Positions 33,221 to 44,069 of a stretch of 64,000 nucleotides of DNA are shown here, piece by piece. The stretch spans positions 50,139 to 114,138 of the forward strand of contig JBFMHE010000011.1 in NCBI GenBank assembly GCA_040752355.1. Direction: 5' to 3'. This DNA is from Nitrospirota bacterium (GTDB lineage: Bacteria > Nitrospirota > Thermodesulfovibrionia > Thermodesulfovibrionales > Dissulfurispiraceae). Under the pieces are notes generated by a model. That model saw nothing but the letters and a program-made list of their open reading frames with translations, was not told the origin of the DNA and did not search any database. Numbering within the stretch: the first letter of the stretch is position 1; every line of letters begins with the position of its first letter. The position numbers and the translations under genes are program-made.

Positions 33221-33431
33221 TGTCCTTTCCTTCGGCAGTCTCCTCTTTCTTCTCGGACACATTCTTTTGCTGGGGGGTAACATCGATTTCGTCAGGCTCG
33301 CTGGTCGCCTTCTTGAAGTTCTTTATCGCCTTGCCCATGCCGCTGGCGAGCTCCGGCAGGCGCTTCGCTCCGAAGAGCACCAGCACGATCACCAGTATAA
33401 TAATCAGTTCCTGCATTCCAAGACCCAACAT
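33210..33431 (-). CDS. tatA: Sec-independent translocase subunit TatA/TatE
   Basis: A 73-residue protein with the Tat signature: N-terminal helix ([21 protein letters not shown]), FGAKRLPE hinge, amphipathic helix ([16 protein letters not shown]) and an acidic/basic tail. It forms the twin-arginine translocation pore in the inner membrane. tatC is not in the window. It sits between alr and mobA; MoCo enzymes are typical Tat cargo, which suits the neighbour. Confidence 0.93.
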   Translation of the reverse strand: MLGLGMQELIIILVIVLVLFGAKRLPELASGMGKAIKNFKKATSEPDEIDVTPQQKNVSEKKEETAEGKDSKQ

Positions 33432-33443
33432 ACAGTATCCTCC

Positions 33444-34130
33444 TTAGAGTCGGTGAGGACCCTCACGCGCACCCTGCGGCAGCGCCGCGTTCCTCTCCGG
33501 TGCGCCCGGGCCCAGCACGGCCCGGTAGTCCTCGACCGTATTTATATTAACAAATGACCTGCCCTCACTATCCAGTGCCTGTATCGCCGCTTCATCGATG
33601 ATGCAGGTCCTCACCTCATCGAGGAAAGGCTTCAGCGAGCAGCGGTCGCTCACGATATGCTCTTCGAGCACGGGAAGGACTTCCTTGGAATAGATGCCGA
33701 AGAGCGGCTGGAGCGCGCCCTTGCAGCGGGGGACGGTTGCATCGACCGGCTCCTGCTGCGTCGCCTTCCGGTGGCGTTCCACGAGAGCGGTTATCAGCGC
33801 GGGAGCGATGAAGGGCATATCGCAGGCGACCGCAAAGACCGCGTCGCCCTTCGCGTTGAGCAGCGCGGCATGTATCCCGGCCATCGGCCCCCTCGAGGGC
33901 AGCACATCGCCGACAAGCGGTGCGCCCAAGCGAAAATAGAGCTCGGGGGTGTTGGCGCTGACCATGACCTCGGGGAAGAGCGTGCGCAGCAGGGCGAGGT
34001 TCCGCTCGAGGATCGTCGTCTCCCCTATTTTGATAAACCCCTTGAGCGTGGGGAACCTCTTGTTCGCTCCCCCCGCGAGGATGACAGCGGTGGCAACCTC
34101 CTCGCCGGAGCCCTTTCCGGCTCTTTTCAT
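33444..34130 (-). CDS. mobA: Molybdenum cofactor guanylyltransferase MobA
   Basis: Nucleotidyltransferase that converts MoCo to the guanine dinucleotide form used by DMSO-reductase-type enzymes. The 228-residue protein has the NTP loop VILAGGANKRFPTLKGFIKI, SRGPMAGIHAAL and ACDMPFIAP. ATGA overlap with amrB upstream. A tungstate transporter at 9.6-12.1 kb supplies the related metal. Confidence 0.9.
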   Translation of the reverse strand: MKRAGKGSGEEVATAVILAGGANKRFPTLKGFIKIGETTILERNLALLRTLFPEVMVSANTPELYFRLGAPLVGDVLPSRGPMAGIHAALLNAKGDAVFAVACDMPFIAPALITALVERHRKATQQEPVDATVPRCKGALQPLFGIYSKEVLPVLEEHIVSDRCSLKPFLDEVRTCIIDEAAIQALDSEGRSFVNINTVEDYRAVLGPGAPERNAALPQGAREGPHRL

Positions 34131-34930
34131 ACTACGATGACTCCTGCGTAGCCGACGACCTGCTCGTAATCGCCGCTCACGTCGCCCGAGGTCGTGTACT
34201 TCACAAGCCGCGCCTCACGGGCGCCCAGCAAACGTGCAGCGTAGAGCATGACCGTAGCGGGAATGAACCCGCACATCGAAATGCGCTCCTGCACCACGGT
34301 CCTGTACAGGCCCTCGGGATCGAGCGCCAGGATCTCCCGTATGGCGAGCATATCGACGCTTCTCGCCGTACTGTCCGGAAGATAATGGCTCATATCCGAG
34401 CTCGCTGCGATGACCACTTCATACCCGGCCTCCCTGACCGATTCCGCGAGGGCCGTTCCGACCGTGCGGCACTCCTCGAGGGAAGCGGTCCCCATCGTAA
34501 TAGGCACGATTTCCGCTTCCGGTGAGAGCGAGGCGATGAAGGGCAGCTGCACCTCGAGAGAGTGCTCGAAGAGCTGCGCCCGGGCATCGTCCGTCATGCC
34601 GGGAACTCTTCTTTGAACAGCCAGGGCGAGGGGCTCGTCGATGGCGATGGTCGCGGTCGGGATCTCCCACTCGCCCGAGGTCATGATCGAGAGCGGCGCG
34701 CCGAGCCCGGTGTGGTTGGGACCGACGAGGACAAAGGTGCGGGGGACCTGGAGGGACGAGTAGACCGCGCCGGCCACGTGCCCCGAATACATGAGCCCCG
34801 CATGGGGCGACACGAGGCCGATCACCTTCTCCTTGGCCGCCCCCTTCACCAGGTACTGCTCGACCTGGCTCCTCAGGCGGGATGCCGAACCGTTATAAAA
34901 CTGTCCTGCGACCGCCGGGGGCCGCCTCAT
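34127..34930 (-). CDS. amrB: MEMO1-family protein, AmmeMemoRadiSam system B
   Basis: A 267-residue protein of the Memo family: PPAVAGQFYNGS at the N terminus, LVSPHAGLMYSGHVAGAVY, VGPNHTGLG, EHSLEVQLPF and SSDMSHY. This pattern is the non-haem-iron or copper-binding site of Memo homologues and of the B protein of AmmeMemoRadiSam gene sets; the A and radical-SAM genes are not adjacent. The ATG shares one base with the dnaB stop. Function in bacteria unknown. Confidence 0.88.
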   Translation of the reverse strand: MRRPPAVAGQFYNGSASRLRSQVEQYLVKGAAKEKVIGLVSPHAGLMYSGHVAGAVYSSLQVPRTFVLVGPNHTGLGAPLSIMTSGEWEIPTATIAIDEPLALAVQRRVPGMTDDARAQLFEHSLEVQLPFIASLSPEAEIVPITMGTASLEECRTVGTALAESVREAGYEVVIAASSDMSHYLPDSTARSVDMLAIREILALDPEGLYRTVVQERISMCGFIPATVMLYAARLLGAREARLVKYTTSGDVSGDYEQVVGYAGVIVV

Positions 34931-36300
34931 CAGAAGACCTCCTCCTCCGCCTCGTAGCCTATGGTCGAGAGATCGGTGAACCGCGTCATATGGGACAGGA
35001 ACGACACATTCACCGTGCCGGTGGGCCCGTTCCGCTGCTTTGCGATGATCACTTCGGCGATCCCCTTCTTCTGCGTGGCCTTGTTGTACACCTCGTCCCG
35101 GTAGAGGAAGATAATCACGTCCGCGTCCTGCTCGATGGCGCCCGATTCCCTCAGGTCCGCCAGGGTGGGCTTCCGCTCGCTCCGCTGCTCCACCGCGCGG
35201 TTGAGCTGGCTCAGGGCGATCACCGGAACGCGCAGCTCTTTCGCCAGCGCCTTCAGCGAGCGCGACATCTCGGAGATCTCCTGCTCCCGCCGCTCGAAAT
35301 TTCCCCTGCTCCGCATGAGCTGCAGGTAGTCGACCACCACCAGGCTGAGGCCGCGGTGCTCCTTTTTGAGCCGCCGGCACTTGGCACGAACTTCGAGCAC
35401 GGAGATGGCCGAAGAGTCGTCGATGAAGAGGGGCGCCTCGGCGAGCCGGCCTGCGGCGCTCGTCAGCTTCGGCCAGTCCTCCCTGCTCAGGAAGCCCTTC
35501 CTCACCCGCGAGGAATCGACCATACCCTCGGAGCAGAGCATCCTCATGGCGAGCTGCTCCTTCGACATTTCGAGGCTGAAGATCGCCACCGGCTCCTTCA
35601 GCTCGACCCCGACATGCTGGGCGATATTGAGGGCGAAGGCGGTCTTGCCCATGCCCGGCCTCCCGCCGATGATGATGAGGTCGCCGGGCTGGAACCCGGA
35701 GGTCATCTCATCGAGGTCCTTGAACCCCGTCGGCACGCCGGTGATCGCCTCCTTCTTGTCATAGAGCTGTTCGATGATCCTTATCGAATCCTTGATCACG
35801 CTGTCCATGGTCGCAAAGGAGGTCTTGGTCCGCTTCTCCGCTATTTCGAAGATCATGTGCTCCGCATGATCCACCATCTCATCCGCATCGAGGCTGTCCT
35901 CGTAGACCTTGGCGGTGATCTGGGTCGCGGTCTGTATCAATGCCCTGAGCAGGGCCTTTTCCCTGACGATCTTCGCATGGTAGCGTACATTCGCCGAGGT
36001 GGGAATACTGTTGGCGAGCAGGGAAAGATAGGCGATGCCGCCCACGCCGTCGAGCTCGCCGTTCCGCTTCAGGAGGTCGGTGAGCGTTATGATATCGATC
36101 GGCTCGTTCTTGTCGAAGAGGTCGATCATCGACCGGAAGAGGCGCCGATGCGTCTCTTTATAGAAGTCGTCGGGCGACAGCAGCTCGAGCGCCTTCGTCA
36201 ACGCCTCGTTGTCGAAGAGAACGGCGCCGAGCACCGACTGCTCCGCCTCGATATTCTGCGGAGGCAGTTTATCAATATTGACGTCGGTCTCTTTCACCAC
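34930..36300 (-). CDS. dnaB: Replicative DNA helicase DnaB
   Basis: Hexameric helicase of 456 residues. N-terminal domain (PPQNIEAEQSVLGAVLF), linker, RecA-type domain with Walker A GRPGMGKTAFAL, Walker B VVVDYLQLM and the arginine-finger region. No intein. It follows rplI by 51 bases, a common rplI-dnaB pairing, and overlaps amrB by one base. Confidence 0.97.
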   Translation of the reverse strand: MVKETDVNIDKLPPQNIEAEQSVLGAVLFDNEALTKALELLSPDDFYKETHRRLFRSMIDLFDKNEPIDIITLTDLLKRNGELDGVGGIAYLSLLANSIPTSANVRYHAKIVREKALLRALIQTATQITAKVYEDSLDADEMVDHAEHMIFEIAEKRTKTSFATMDSVIKDSIRIIEQLYDKKEAITGVPTGFKDLDEMTSGFQPGDLIIIGGRPGMGKTAFALNIAQHVGVELKEPVAIFSLEMSKEQLAMRMLCSEGMVDSSRVRKGFLSREDWPKLTSAAGRLAEAPLFIDDSSAISVLEVRAKCRRLKKEHRGLSLVVVDYLQLMRSRGNFERREQEISEMSRSLKALAKELRVPVIALSQLNRAVEQRSERKPTLADLRESGAIEQDADVIIFLYRDEVYNKATQKKGIAEVIIAKQRNGPTGTVNVSFLSHMTRFTDLSTIGYEAEEEVF

Positions 36301-36351
36301 TCCTCCCGTACGACGACGAAAAAGGCAGAGAATAGCGCTCCGGTGAGCTCC

Positions 36352-36795
36352 CTACTCGCCCACGACCTGGACATGCAACGGCACCGTCACCTCGGGGTGG
36401 AGCTTGACATTCACCGTATAGCTGCCGAGCCTCTTGATCGGCTCATCGAGAAGGATCTTCTTCCGGTCTACTTCGATGCCCTCCTTCTTGAGCGCCCCGG
36501 CAATATCCATGGCGGTCACCGCTCCGAAGAGCTTCTCCTCCTCACCCGCCTTGGCCGCAATCGTAACCGCCGTCGCCGAAAGCCTGGCGGCAAACTCTTC
36601 TGCGCCGGCCTTTTTCTTCTTTATCAGCTCCTGCACCTGGCGCTTCTCGTGCTCGAAGGCCCGTACGTTCTTCGGATTCGCCTCTACCGCGAGCCCGCGG
36701 GGCAGCAGAAAGTTGCGCGCATAGCCGTCCTTCACCGTCACCATTTCCCCGATATTGCCCAGGTCTTTAACGTCTTCCTTGAGAATAACCTTCAT
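36352..36795 (-). CDS. rplI: 50S ribosomal protein L9
   Basis: A 147-residue protein with the L9 hallmark N terminus MKVILKEDVKDLGNIGEMV and GYARNFLLPRGLA. A long charged connecting helix (FEHEKRQVQELIKKKKAGAE) and the C-terminal domain (LFGAVTAMDIAGAL) follow. AAAGGAGAT lies upstream. First gene ahead of dnaB. Confidence 0.97.
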   Translation of the reverse strand: MKVILKEDVKDLGNIGEMVTVKDGYARNFLLPRGLAVEANPKNVRAFEHEKRQVQELIKKKKAGAEEFAARLSATAVTIAAKAGEEEKLFGAVTAMDIAGALKKEGIEVDRKKILLDEPIKRLGSYTVNVKLHPEVTVPLHVQVVGE

Positions 36796-36890
36796 ATAAT
36801 AAAATCTCCTTTCAATTACAATTTCTTACTAGTATATACAATTAAGGGCAAAAATGGGAAATCGTGGTGGCGGAACAAGTGCACCAAAAG

Positions 36891-36989
36891 AGGAGAGGTT
36901 CAGAGGCGGGTCATTTGGAGCGGCTGCCCCGCCTCGGAGGTCGCATCGACCGAGAATGAGCGCAAATGACTCGCCTCTGAACCTCTCCT
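36891..36989. repeat. 99-bp inverted repeat, cruciform type
   Basis: 27-base arms (36891-36917 and 36963-36989) pair with one mismatch; the 45-base centre carries its own hairpin (GGTCG/CGACC). It lies between the rhomboid gene and rplI. On the minus strand CTCTTTTGG follows the stem, so it could act as the rhomboid terminator. The architecture resembles the 180-bp element at 10497, although the arms are unrelated in sequence. Confidence 0.8.
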
Positions 36990-37011
36990 TTCCATGCGCT
37001 GGCCCTGCTCA

Positions 37012-37695
37012 TCAATCATCATTATCGGGATGCTCCCTCTCCGGCATCCAGAGCCTGATAGTGGAGAGCCCGACGAGGAATCCGCCGAGATGGGCGAACC
37101 AGGCGGTATTATTGTTCTTTATGAGCAGCAGGCTCACGAGCCCCCCGTAGAACTGGAAGGACGCCCAGGCGCCGATGATCAGGAAGGCCGGGATCGAGAG
37201 CTTCTTGATATACACCACCAGGAAGAGGAGCGAATGCACTTTCGCCTGGGGGAAGAGCAGTATGTAGGCGCCGATGACGCCCGACACCGCGCCGCTCGCT
37301 CCGACCAGCGGCCTTAAGGAATTCGGTGCAGTGAATGCATAAATATAGTCGGCGCAGAGGCCGCAGAAAAAATAGAAGAGCAGGAAGCGCAGCGGCCCGA
37401 GCTCATGCTCGATACGATGGCTGAAGAGCCAGAGATAAAACATATTGACCAGGAGATGGAGAAATCCGCTATGGAGAAAAAGAGAGGTGGCGACGGTCGC
37501 CAGCACACCGAAGGGCTGCTCCGCTACCTGGTGGAGGAGCTTGTAGGGAACAGCGCCATACTGTATGAAAAGGCCCTTCCCTCCCTGAGCGAGCAGTGAA
37601 ATATGAATAAAGACATAGAGATTGACGGCGATAATGAGGAGCGTTACTGCCGGGACCTTCCTGAAAGGCATATCATCTTTATACGGGATGAGCAT
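37012..37695 (-). CDS. Rhomboid intramembrane serine protease
   Basis: A 227-residue protein with about six membrane helices. The rhomboid catalytic set is present: HLLVNMF with N84, the serine in GASGAVSG (S134) and the histidine in AHLGGFLVG (H202). It cleaves transmembrane substrates in the inner membrane. Substrates are unknown. It follows an intergenic stretch and is not in an obvious operon. Confidence 0.92.
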   Translation of the reverse strand: MLIPYKDDMPFRKVPAVTLLIIAVNLYVFIHISLLAQGGKGLFIQYGAVPYKLLHQVAEQPFGVLATVATSLFLHSGFLHLLVNMFYLWLFSHRIEHELGPLRFLLFYFFCGLCADYIYAFTAPNSLRPLVGASGAVSGVIGAYILLFPQAKVHSLLFLVVYIKKLSIPAFLIIGAWASFQFYGGLVSLLLIKNNNTAWFAHLGGFLVGLSTIRLWMPEREHPDNDD

Positions 37696-37912
37696 AGAAG
37701 TACATTAAGCCGCTGCGGCTGTTCTGTCAAGGCATGACCGCCGTGACCGCAACTGCACATTGCAAGCACTTGATATAGCTCAGCTTTGCATTAAGGATCC
37801 GGCGGTCGACCTCCCCCTGGCCATCCTCTTGACGGGAGATGCCCCTGCCTCTCCTCCCCGTTTGCAGGGCGGTTAGGACATTTTTCCGATAGAAAATAGG
37901 AAATCCTTCCAA

Positions 37913-37941
37913 TTGTATGTGCCGCTGCTTTGCGATATTCT
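37913..37941 (+). promoter_or_regulatory. Candidate promoter of the cytochrome unit
   Basis: TTGTAT (37913-37918), 17-base spacer, TATTCT (37936-37941). It is weak, and the only candidate seen in the 281-base gap before 37977. Confidence 0.35.
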
Positions 37942-37976
37942 AGAATCAAGAAAACAGAAGAAAGGGGGTACAGACA

Positions 37977-38324
37977 ATGTTCAGGTACAGTGGAGGAGAA
38001 AGAGTAAAGAGAGGTACCTACTGGAATTTCTCGACAGGGAAGCGGATCCGGATCGTCAACCACGACGTGCTCCCGGGAGACAGCGGGACTGCCTACTACA
38101 AGCTTTCGCCGATAGGCATTCTCGTCCTCGGGCCTCTCTTCGGGCTGCTCTATGCGGCGATGCTTCCCTTCATCGGCCTCGCCATGATGGCGAAGATGCT
38201 GGGGCAGAAGTCATTCGGCAGGGCCGCTGAAACGGTCGGCAGGGGCATATCCTTCGGCTGGAGGCCGGGAGAGGCGTATCTCGGCGGCAAAAAGAAGAAG
38301 GATCGCCCGGAAGAGAAGCAGTAA
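37977..38324 (+). CDS. Small membrane protein sharing the cytochrome anchor motif
   Basis: A 115-residue protein: hydrophilic N terminus (FRYSGGERVKRGTYWNFST), one or two membrane helices around IGILVLGPLFGLLYAAMLPF, then a basic tail. The helix region repeats the pattern found near the N terminus of the 13-haem cytochrome encoded next (ALIFGPLLGLLYIMFMPF). AAAGGGGGT is present upstream. No family recognised; context suggests an accessory subunit of the cytochrome unit. Confidence 0.75.
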   Translation: MFRYSGGERVKRGTYWNFSTGKRIRIVNHDVLPGDSGTAYYKLSPIGILVLGPLFGLLYAAMLPFIGLAMMAKMLGQKSFGRAAETVGRGISFGWRPGEAYLGGKKKKDRPEEKQ

Positions 38325-38426
38325 CCAGGAAGCGCTGAGAGCAAAGCAGTGAGGGCGACGGGGAGCTCACCTCGTGAACTATCCCCGCACGATCAAGAGA
38401 ACTATCGTCGTAACGGAGGAAACACT

Positions 38427-40265
38427 ATGTCGATCCAGAGCACGGTACAGAACGCGGCCGGCCCCCTGCTCATCGGTCCACGAGCCGGAGCGGCAGGGGC
38501 AGTCATTCCAGGGATCGGGCCAAGACTCAGAAAAAATAGCGGCGCAGCAGGCGTCCTGCGGTACGGTTCATTGGGCGCGCTCATCTTCGGTCCCCTTCTG
38601 GGGCTCCTGTACATCATGTTCATGCCCTTCATCTTCATCCTTCTCGGCTTCTTGATGCTGCCCGGCATACTCCTCGCAAAGACAGAAGCGGTCACCCTCG
38701 AGGGGAAATCGGCGGTATGCATGGGATGCCACGCAGCCGAGGGGATGACCAAGACCTTCGCCAGCAAGGAGACGATCTCCCTCCAGGTCGACGCGCGGCA
38801 GCTCACGCAATCGGCACACAGCTTCCTCGAGTGTACTGACTGCCACCAGTCGATTGCAGCGTCGGACCACCCGGCGGGAAGCGTCTACCGGAGCAAAAAA
38901 GAGTTCGAGGAGAAGATGTCCGCTGCGTGCAGAACATGCCACAGCGACCAGGCGCTCAAAAAACAGCCGATGCACTTCCAGGCAGCGACCCGGGCCAATG
39001 CGCCGCCCTGCACCGAATGCCACAGCGGGCATGCGGTAAAGAACATCGCCTCGGTCAAGAAAGCCCAATCGGACAACCAGTACTGTCTCACCTGCCATCA
39101 GAAAGAGCTTGCCATCACCTCGACCAACGCCGTAACATCGATCAGCGAGCAGCAGCTCAAGCGCTCAGTGCATAGCAACCACCGGTGTGCGGACTGCCAC
39201 GCCGGCTTTTCGAAAGAGCAGCACCCCATAAAGAAGTACGGCCATGTACGGGAGCACGTCATCGCGCTCTCCGCGACCTGCGAGCGCTGCCATGCCGACA
39301 AGCTGGTGCAGGTAAACGGCAGCATCCATGCCTCGATGCTGAAGCAGAACCGCAATGCCCCGGTCTGCACCGACTGCCACGGCTTCCATGACGTTACCCC
39401 CAAGGCGGCCTATGCAACGGTCAGCGGCGTTCCCTGCAAGAAATGCCATGAGGACGTCTTTGCCGAATACGCGAAGAGCGTGCACGGCAGGGCCAAGATA
39501 AGCGGCAGCGGGAAGCACGCCCCTCTCTGTTCATCATGCCACCGCGCCCATGATATCAAGGCGACGGCGCTGAACAGCGCGATCAAGGACGCCTGTCTCG
39601 GCTGCCATGCCAATGCGCCGGCGCTCCACGAACGGTGGCTCCCCAACACCGCGCTCCACCTCGATTCCATAGCCTGCGCCGTCTGCCATTCGCCCGAGGC
39701 GGATCGCGGCGTCTCTCTGACCCTCATCGACAGGAATACGGGGAAGCCCATTACCGAGGAGCAGCTCATAGCGATCCTCGGCGGCAACTACCGGGAGCTC
39801 ATAACCCTGGCAAGTTCGCGCAGCTCCGTGATCGACGACCGGGGCCTGCAGAATATCGTGAACCTCATCAACGACAAGAGCTCGACGATGAGGGTGTCCT
39901 TCCGCGGCGCCATGGCGGTCACGGGCGGTACGAAGGCCCATGACCTCGCCCTGAAGGGCAAAGCGGTGAAAGAGTGCGAACAGTGCCACAACGCCGACTC
40001 CCCGTTCTTCAGGAACGTGACCGTGGCTATCGGCAAGAGCAACGGGAAGATGGTGCGCATCGAGGCCCAACAGGAGGTCCTCGGCTCTCTCTTCTCGGTA
40101 ATACCCGCAGGGCAGTTCTATGTCCTGGGAGGCACACGGCTCAGAATGCTCGACTTCGTCGGCATTCTCATGGTCATCGGCGGTGCGACATTCCCCCTGG
40201 CGCATCTCGCCATCAGGGCGCTTACCGCGCCGATCAGGAAGAACAGAAAGGAGGGCAGGTCATGA
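38427..40265 (+). CDS. Membrane-anchored 13-haem c-type cytochrome
   Basis: A 612-residue protein with an N-terminal membrane anchor (ALIFGPLLGLLYIMFMPF) and 13 CxxCH haem-binding motifs, beginning with CMGCH and ending with CEQCH. The domain after the anchor faces the periplasm. A C-terminal segment (MLDFVGILMVIGGATFPLAHL) looks like a second membrane helix. It would carry electrons between the quinone pool and terminal acceptors; the acceptor is unknown. GGAGGA six bases before ATG 38427 supports this start over an in-frame ATG at 38349. It is coupled by ATGA to the cytochrome b gene. Confidence 0.9.
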   Translation: MSIQSTVQNAAGPLLIGPRAGAAGAVIPGIGPRLRKNSGAAGVLRYGSLGALIFGPLLGLLYIMFMPFIFILLGFLMLPGILLAKTEAVTLEGKSAVCMGCHAAEGMTKTFASKETISLQVDARQLTQSAHSFLECTDCHQSIAASDHPAGSVYRSKKEFEEKMSAACRTCHSDQALKKQPMHFQAATRANAPPCTECHSGHAVKNIASVKKAQSDNQYCLTCHQKELAITSTNAVTSISEQQLKRSVHSNHRCADCHAGFSKEQHPIKKYGHVREHVIALSATCERCHADKLVQVNGSIHASMLKQNRNAPVCTDCHGFHDVTPKAAYATVSGVPCKKCHEDVFAEYAKSVHGRAKISGSGKHAPLCSSCHRAHDIKATALNSAIKDACLGCHANAPALHERWLPNTALHLDSIACAVCHSPEADRGVSLTLIDRNTGKPITEEQLIAILGGNYRELITLASSRSSVIDDRGLQNIVNLINDKSSTMRVSFRGAMAVTGGTKAHDLALKGKAVKECEQCHNADSPFFRNVTVAIGKSNGKMVRIEAQQEVLGSLFSVIPAGQFYVLGGTRLRMLDFVGILMVIGGATFPLAHLAIRALTAPIRKNRKEGRS

Positions 40266-40906
40266 GTCATACACTGCATAGAATAGATCTCCATCCGCTT
40301 CCGGTACGGGTGTGGCACTGGATCAATGCCGCGAGCTTCATCGTCCTGATCGCCACCGGCATGCAGCTCAGGTACAAGGATATCTTCAGCCTCATGTCTT
40401 TCAGGACCGCCGTCGATATTCACAACATCTTCGGCTTCATCCTGACCGGCAATCTCGTCATATGGTTCGCCTACTATCTCGCCACCGGCAAGATCAGGAT
40501 CTACCTGCCGACGCTGAACCTGGTGAAGCTCGTCAAGGAGATGGTCGTGCAGGCGCGGTACTACGGCTACGGGATATTCGTCGGCGACGAGAACCCGCAC
40601 CACCCGACGCCCGACAACAAGTTCAACGCCATGCAGAAGACGCTCTATCTCGCGATCATGGTGCTCCTCATCCCCCTGCAGGTCGTTACCGGCGTCCTCC
40701 TCTGGGACGTGAAGCGGTTCGAGAAGTGGATCAGCCTCGCCGGCGGGCTGAGACTGGTCGATTCGGTGCATGTATTCCTCTTCCTCTTCTTCACCGCCTT
40801 CATCTTCGTCCACGTCTACCTGGCGACCCTCGGGCATACCCCGCTCGCGCACATAAAAGCCATGTTCACCGGCTACGAGGAGGCAGAAAAGGAGCACGCC
40901 CACTAG
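40262..40906 (+). CDS. Di-haem cytochrome b561-type membrane subunit
   Basis: A 214-residue integral membrane protein with about four helices of the Ni/Fe-hydrogenase/thiosulfate-reductase cytochrome b family. Likely haem ligands are visible: H18 in VRVWHWINAAS, H54 in DIHNIFGF, and a later His pair in VDSVHVFLFL and FVHVYLATLGH. It should oxidise quinol and pass electrons to the multihaem cytochrome encoded immediately upstream (four-base overlap). Terminator at 40931. Confidence 0.9.
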   Translation: MSHTLHRIDLHPLPVRVWHWINAASFIVLIATGMQLRYKDIFSLMSFRTAVDIHNIFGFILTGNLVIWFAYYLATGKIRIYLPTLNLVKLVKEMVVQARYYGYGIFVGDENPHHPTPDNKFNAMQKTLYLAIMVLLIPLQVVTGVLLWDVKRFEKWISLAGGLRLVDSVHVFLFLFFTAFIFVHVYLATLGHTPLAHIKAMFTGYEEAEKEHAH

Positions 40907-40930
40907 GCAACAGATTGCTCATCGATACGA

Positions 40931-40967
40931 AAGCGGGGGAGGAGACATCTCATCTCCTCCCCCGCTT
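40931..40967 (+). terminator. Strong terminator after the cytochrome unit
   Basis: Perfect 15-bp stem (40931-40945 with 40953-40967), seven-base loop, then CACGTTCTTGG. It lies between the cytochrome b and convergent katG ends. Confidence 0.82.
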
Positions 40968-41104
40968 CACGTTCTTGGGGTCTGCCTTAGGGTCAGCCGA
41001 TGTTGCCTGTCCGGTTTTTGCACTATCCGTAAAAGAGCTGCTTTCCCTCAAAAGCGCTCGGCTCTTGCATTGCCCAATTATAGAGGCGCTGCTCGTAAAG
41101 CCAC

Positions 41105-43318
<2,214 letters not shown>

Positions 43319-43387
43319 CTATGAGTGAACTGTTAAACCGCTACCGTTGCAGCCCGCGGGCCAATCCATTTTTCGATGAATCCAATC

Positions 43388-43400
43388 AGGAATCATTCCT
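43388..43400. promoter_or_regulatory. PerR-type operator upstream of katG
   Basis: AGGAATCATTCCT, a 6-1-6 palindrome, 85 bases upstream of katG and 18 bases from the perR stop. It is identical, on the other strand, to the site at 43880. Confidence 0.75.
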
Positions 43401-43417
43401 AAGAATGAACAAAAAAA

Positions 43418-43876
43418 TTAACGGCCCGTAACGTCTGCGCAATCCCTGCAGATGCCGTAATATTCAAATCGCATACGTGCAGGCTTAAAGCCGGTCTTCT
43501 TTTCGACAGTCTTCGACAATGAAGGCAAGTCACCCATAAAGTCGGTTATCTTACCGCATTGTGTGCAGACAAGGTTGATATGGTCCGCTACGTTACTATC
43601 ATAACGGTTGTCCGTGTTATAGTATTCGAGCTCTTGTATCAGGCCTTCCCTTTTCAACATGTCGAGGGTGTAATAGACCGTTGACATGCTTATCCGCGGA
43701 ACGGCCTTTCTGACTTTCCTTAAAATATCCCTCGCCCCCGGATGCGACACATCACGCGCAAGAAGCTTGATGATCTCACGCCTTTGAGGGGTAAGCTTGT
43801 ATCCCTTATCACGCAGAGTCGTGATCAGCCTTTCTTCACTATTCCGTGGATCCCGCGGCGTTCTCTGGTCTTTCAT
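43418..43876 (-). CDS. perR: Fur-family peroxide regulator PerR
   Basis: A 152-residue metalloregulator: winged helix (LTPQRREIIKLLARD, MSTVYYTLDMLKREG), dimerisation domain with zinc ligands CTQC and CRDC. The regulatory-metal region around HINLVC suits PerR rather than Fur. Start 43876 (MKDQRT). It precedes katG and both have the same operator, which fits peroxide-responsive autoregulation. Confidence 0.88.
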   Translation of the reverse strand: MKDQRTPRDPRNSEERLITTLRDKGYKLTPQRREIIKLLARDVSHPGARDILRKVRKAVPRISMSTVYYTLDMLKREGLIQELEYYNTDNRYDSNVADHINLVCTQCGKITDFMGDLPSLSKTVEKKTGFKPARMRFEYYGICRDCADVTGR

Positions 43877-43879
43877 AAC

Positions 43880-43892
43880 AGGAATGATTCCT
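43880..43892. promoter_or_regulatory. PerR-type operator upstream of perR
   Basis: Copy of the katG site (AGGAATGATTCCT on the plus strand) between the perR ATG and its -10 element, over the predicted transcription start. Confidence 0.75.
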
Positions 43893-43898
43893 TCTTGA

Positions 43899-43927
43899 AA
43901 CCTACTGCATATCGTGTGCCTTGTCAA
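43899..43927 (-). promoter_or_regulatory. Sigma-70 promoter of perR
   Basis: Minus-strand TTGACA (43922-43927), 17-base spacer, TAGGTT (43899-43904). The -10 is weak. Confidence 0.6.
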
Positions 43928-44021
43928 GTCAATCGGCCGGTCTCGTCCGGATAGGTGTCATGGAAGAGAGTCATAGAAGAGTGGTCAGACTGGTTTACGT
44001 GAATCTGGAGATTTGGAAAGG

Positions 44022-44050
44022 AGAGATTGCCGCGCTATGCTCGCAATGAC
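44022..44050. repeat. REP-like GAGATTGC...GCAATGAC motif
   Basis: Short inverted motif (ATTGC ... GCAAT) of the kind dispersed in many genomes. It lies downstream of the TrmH-type gene and upstream of perR. Only one copy is seen in the window. Confidence 0.4.
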
Positions 44051-44069
44051 AAGAAAGAGCATCTATCCT

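Noticed and set aside
34930..35380. Upstream extension of the Memo-family gene into dnaB
   Set aside because: The Memo fold begins at ATG 34930, overlapping the dnaB stop by one base; the extension is dnaB in another frame.
44022..44050. CRISPR-like or IS-end repeat near perR
   Set aside because: Only one short inverted motif, with no array, no transposase and no second copy.
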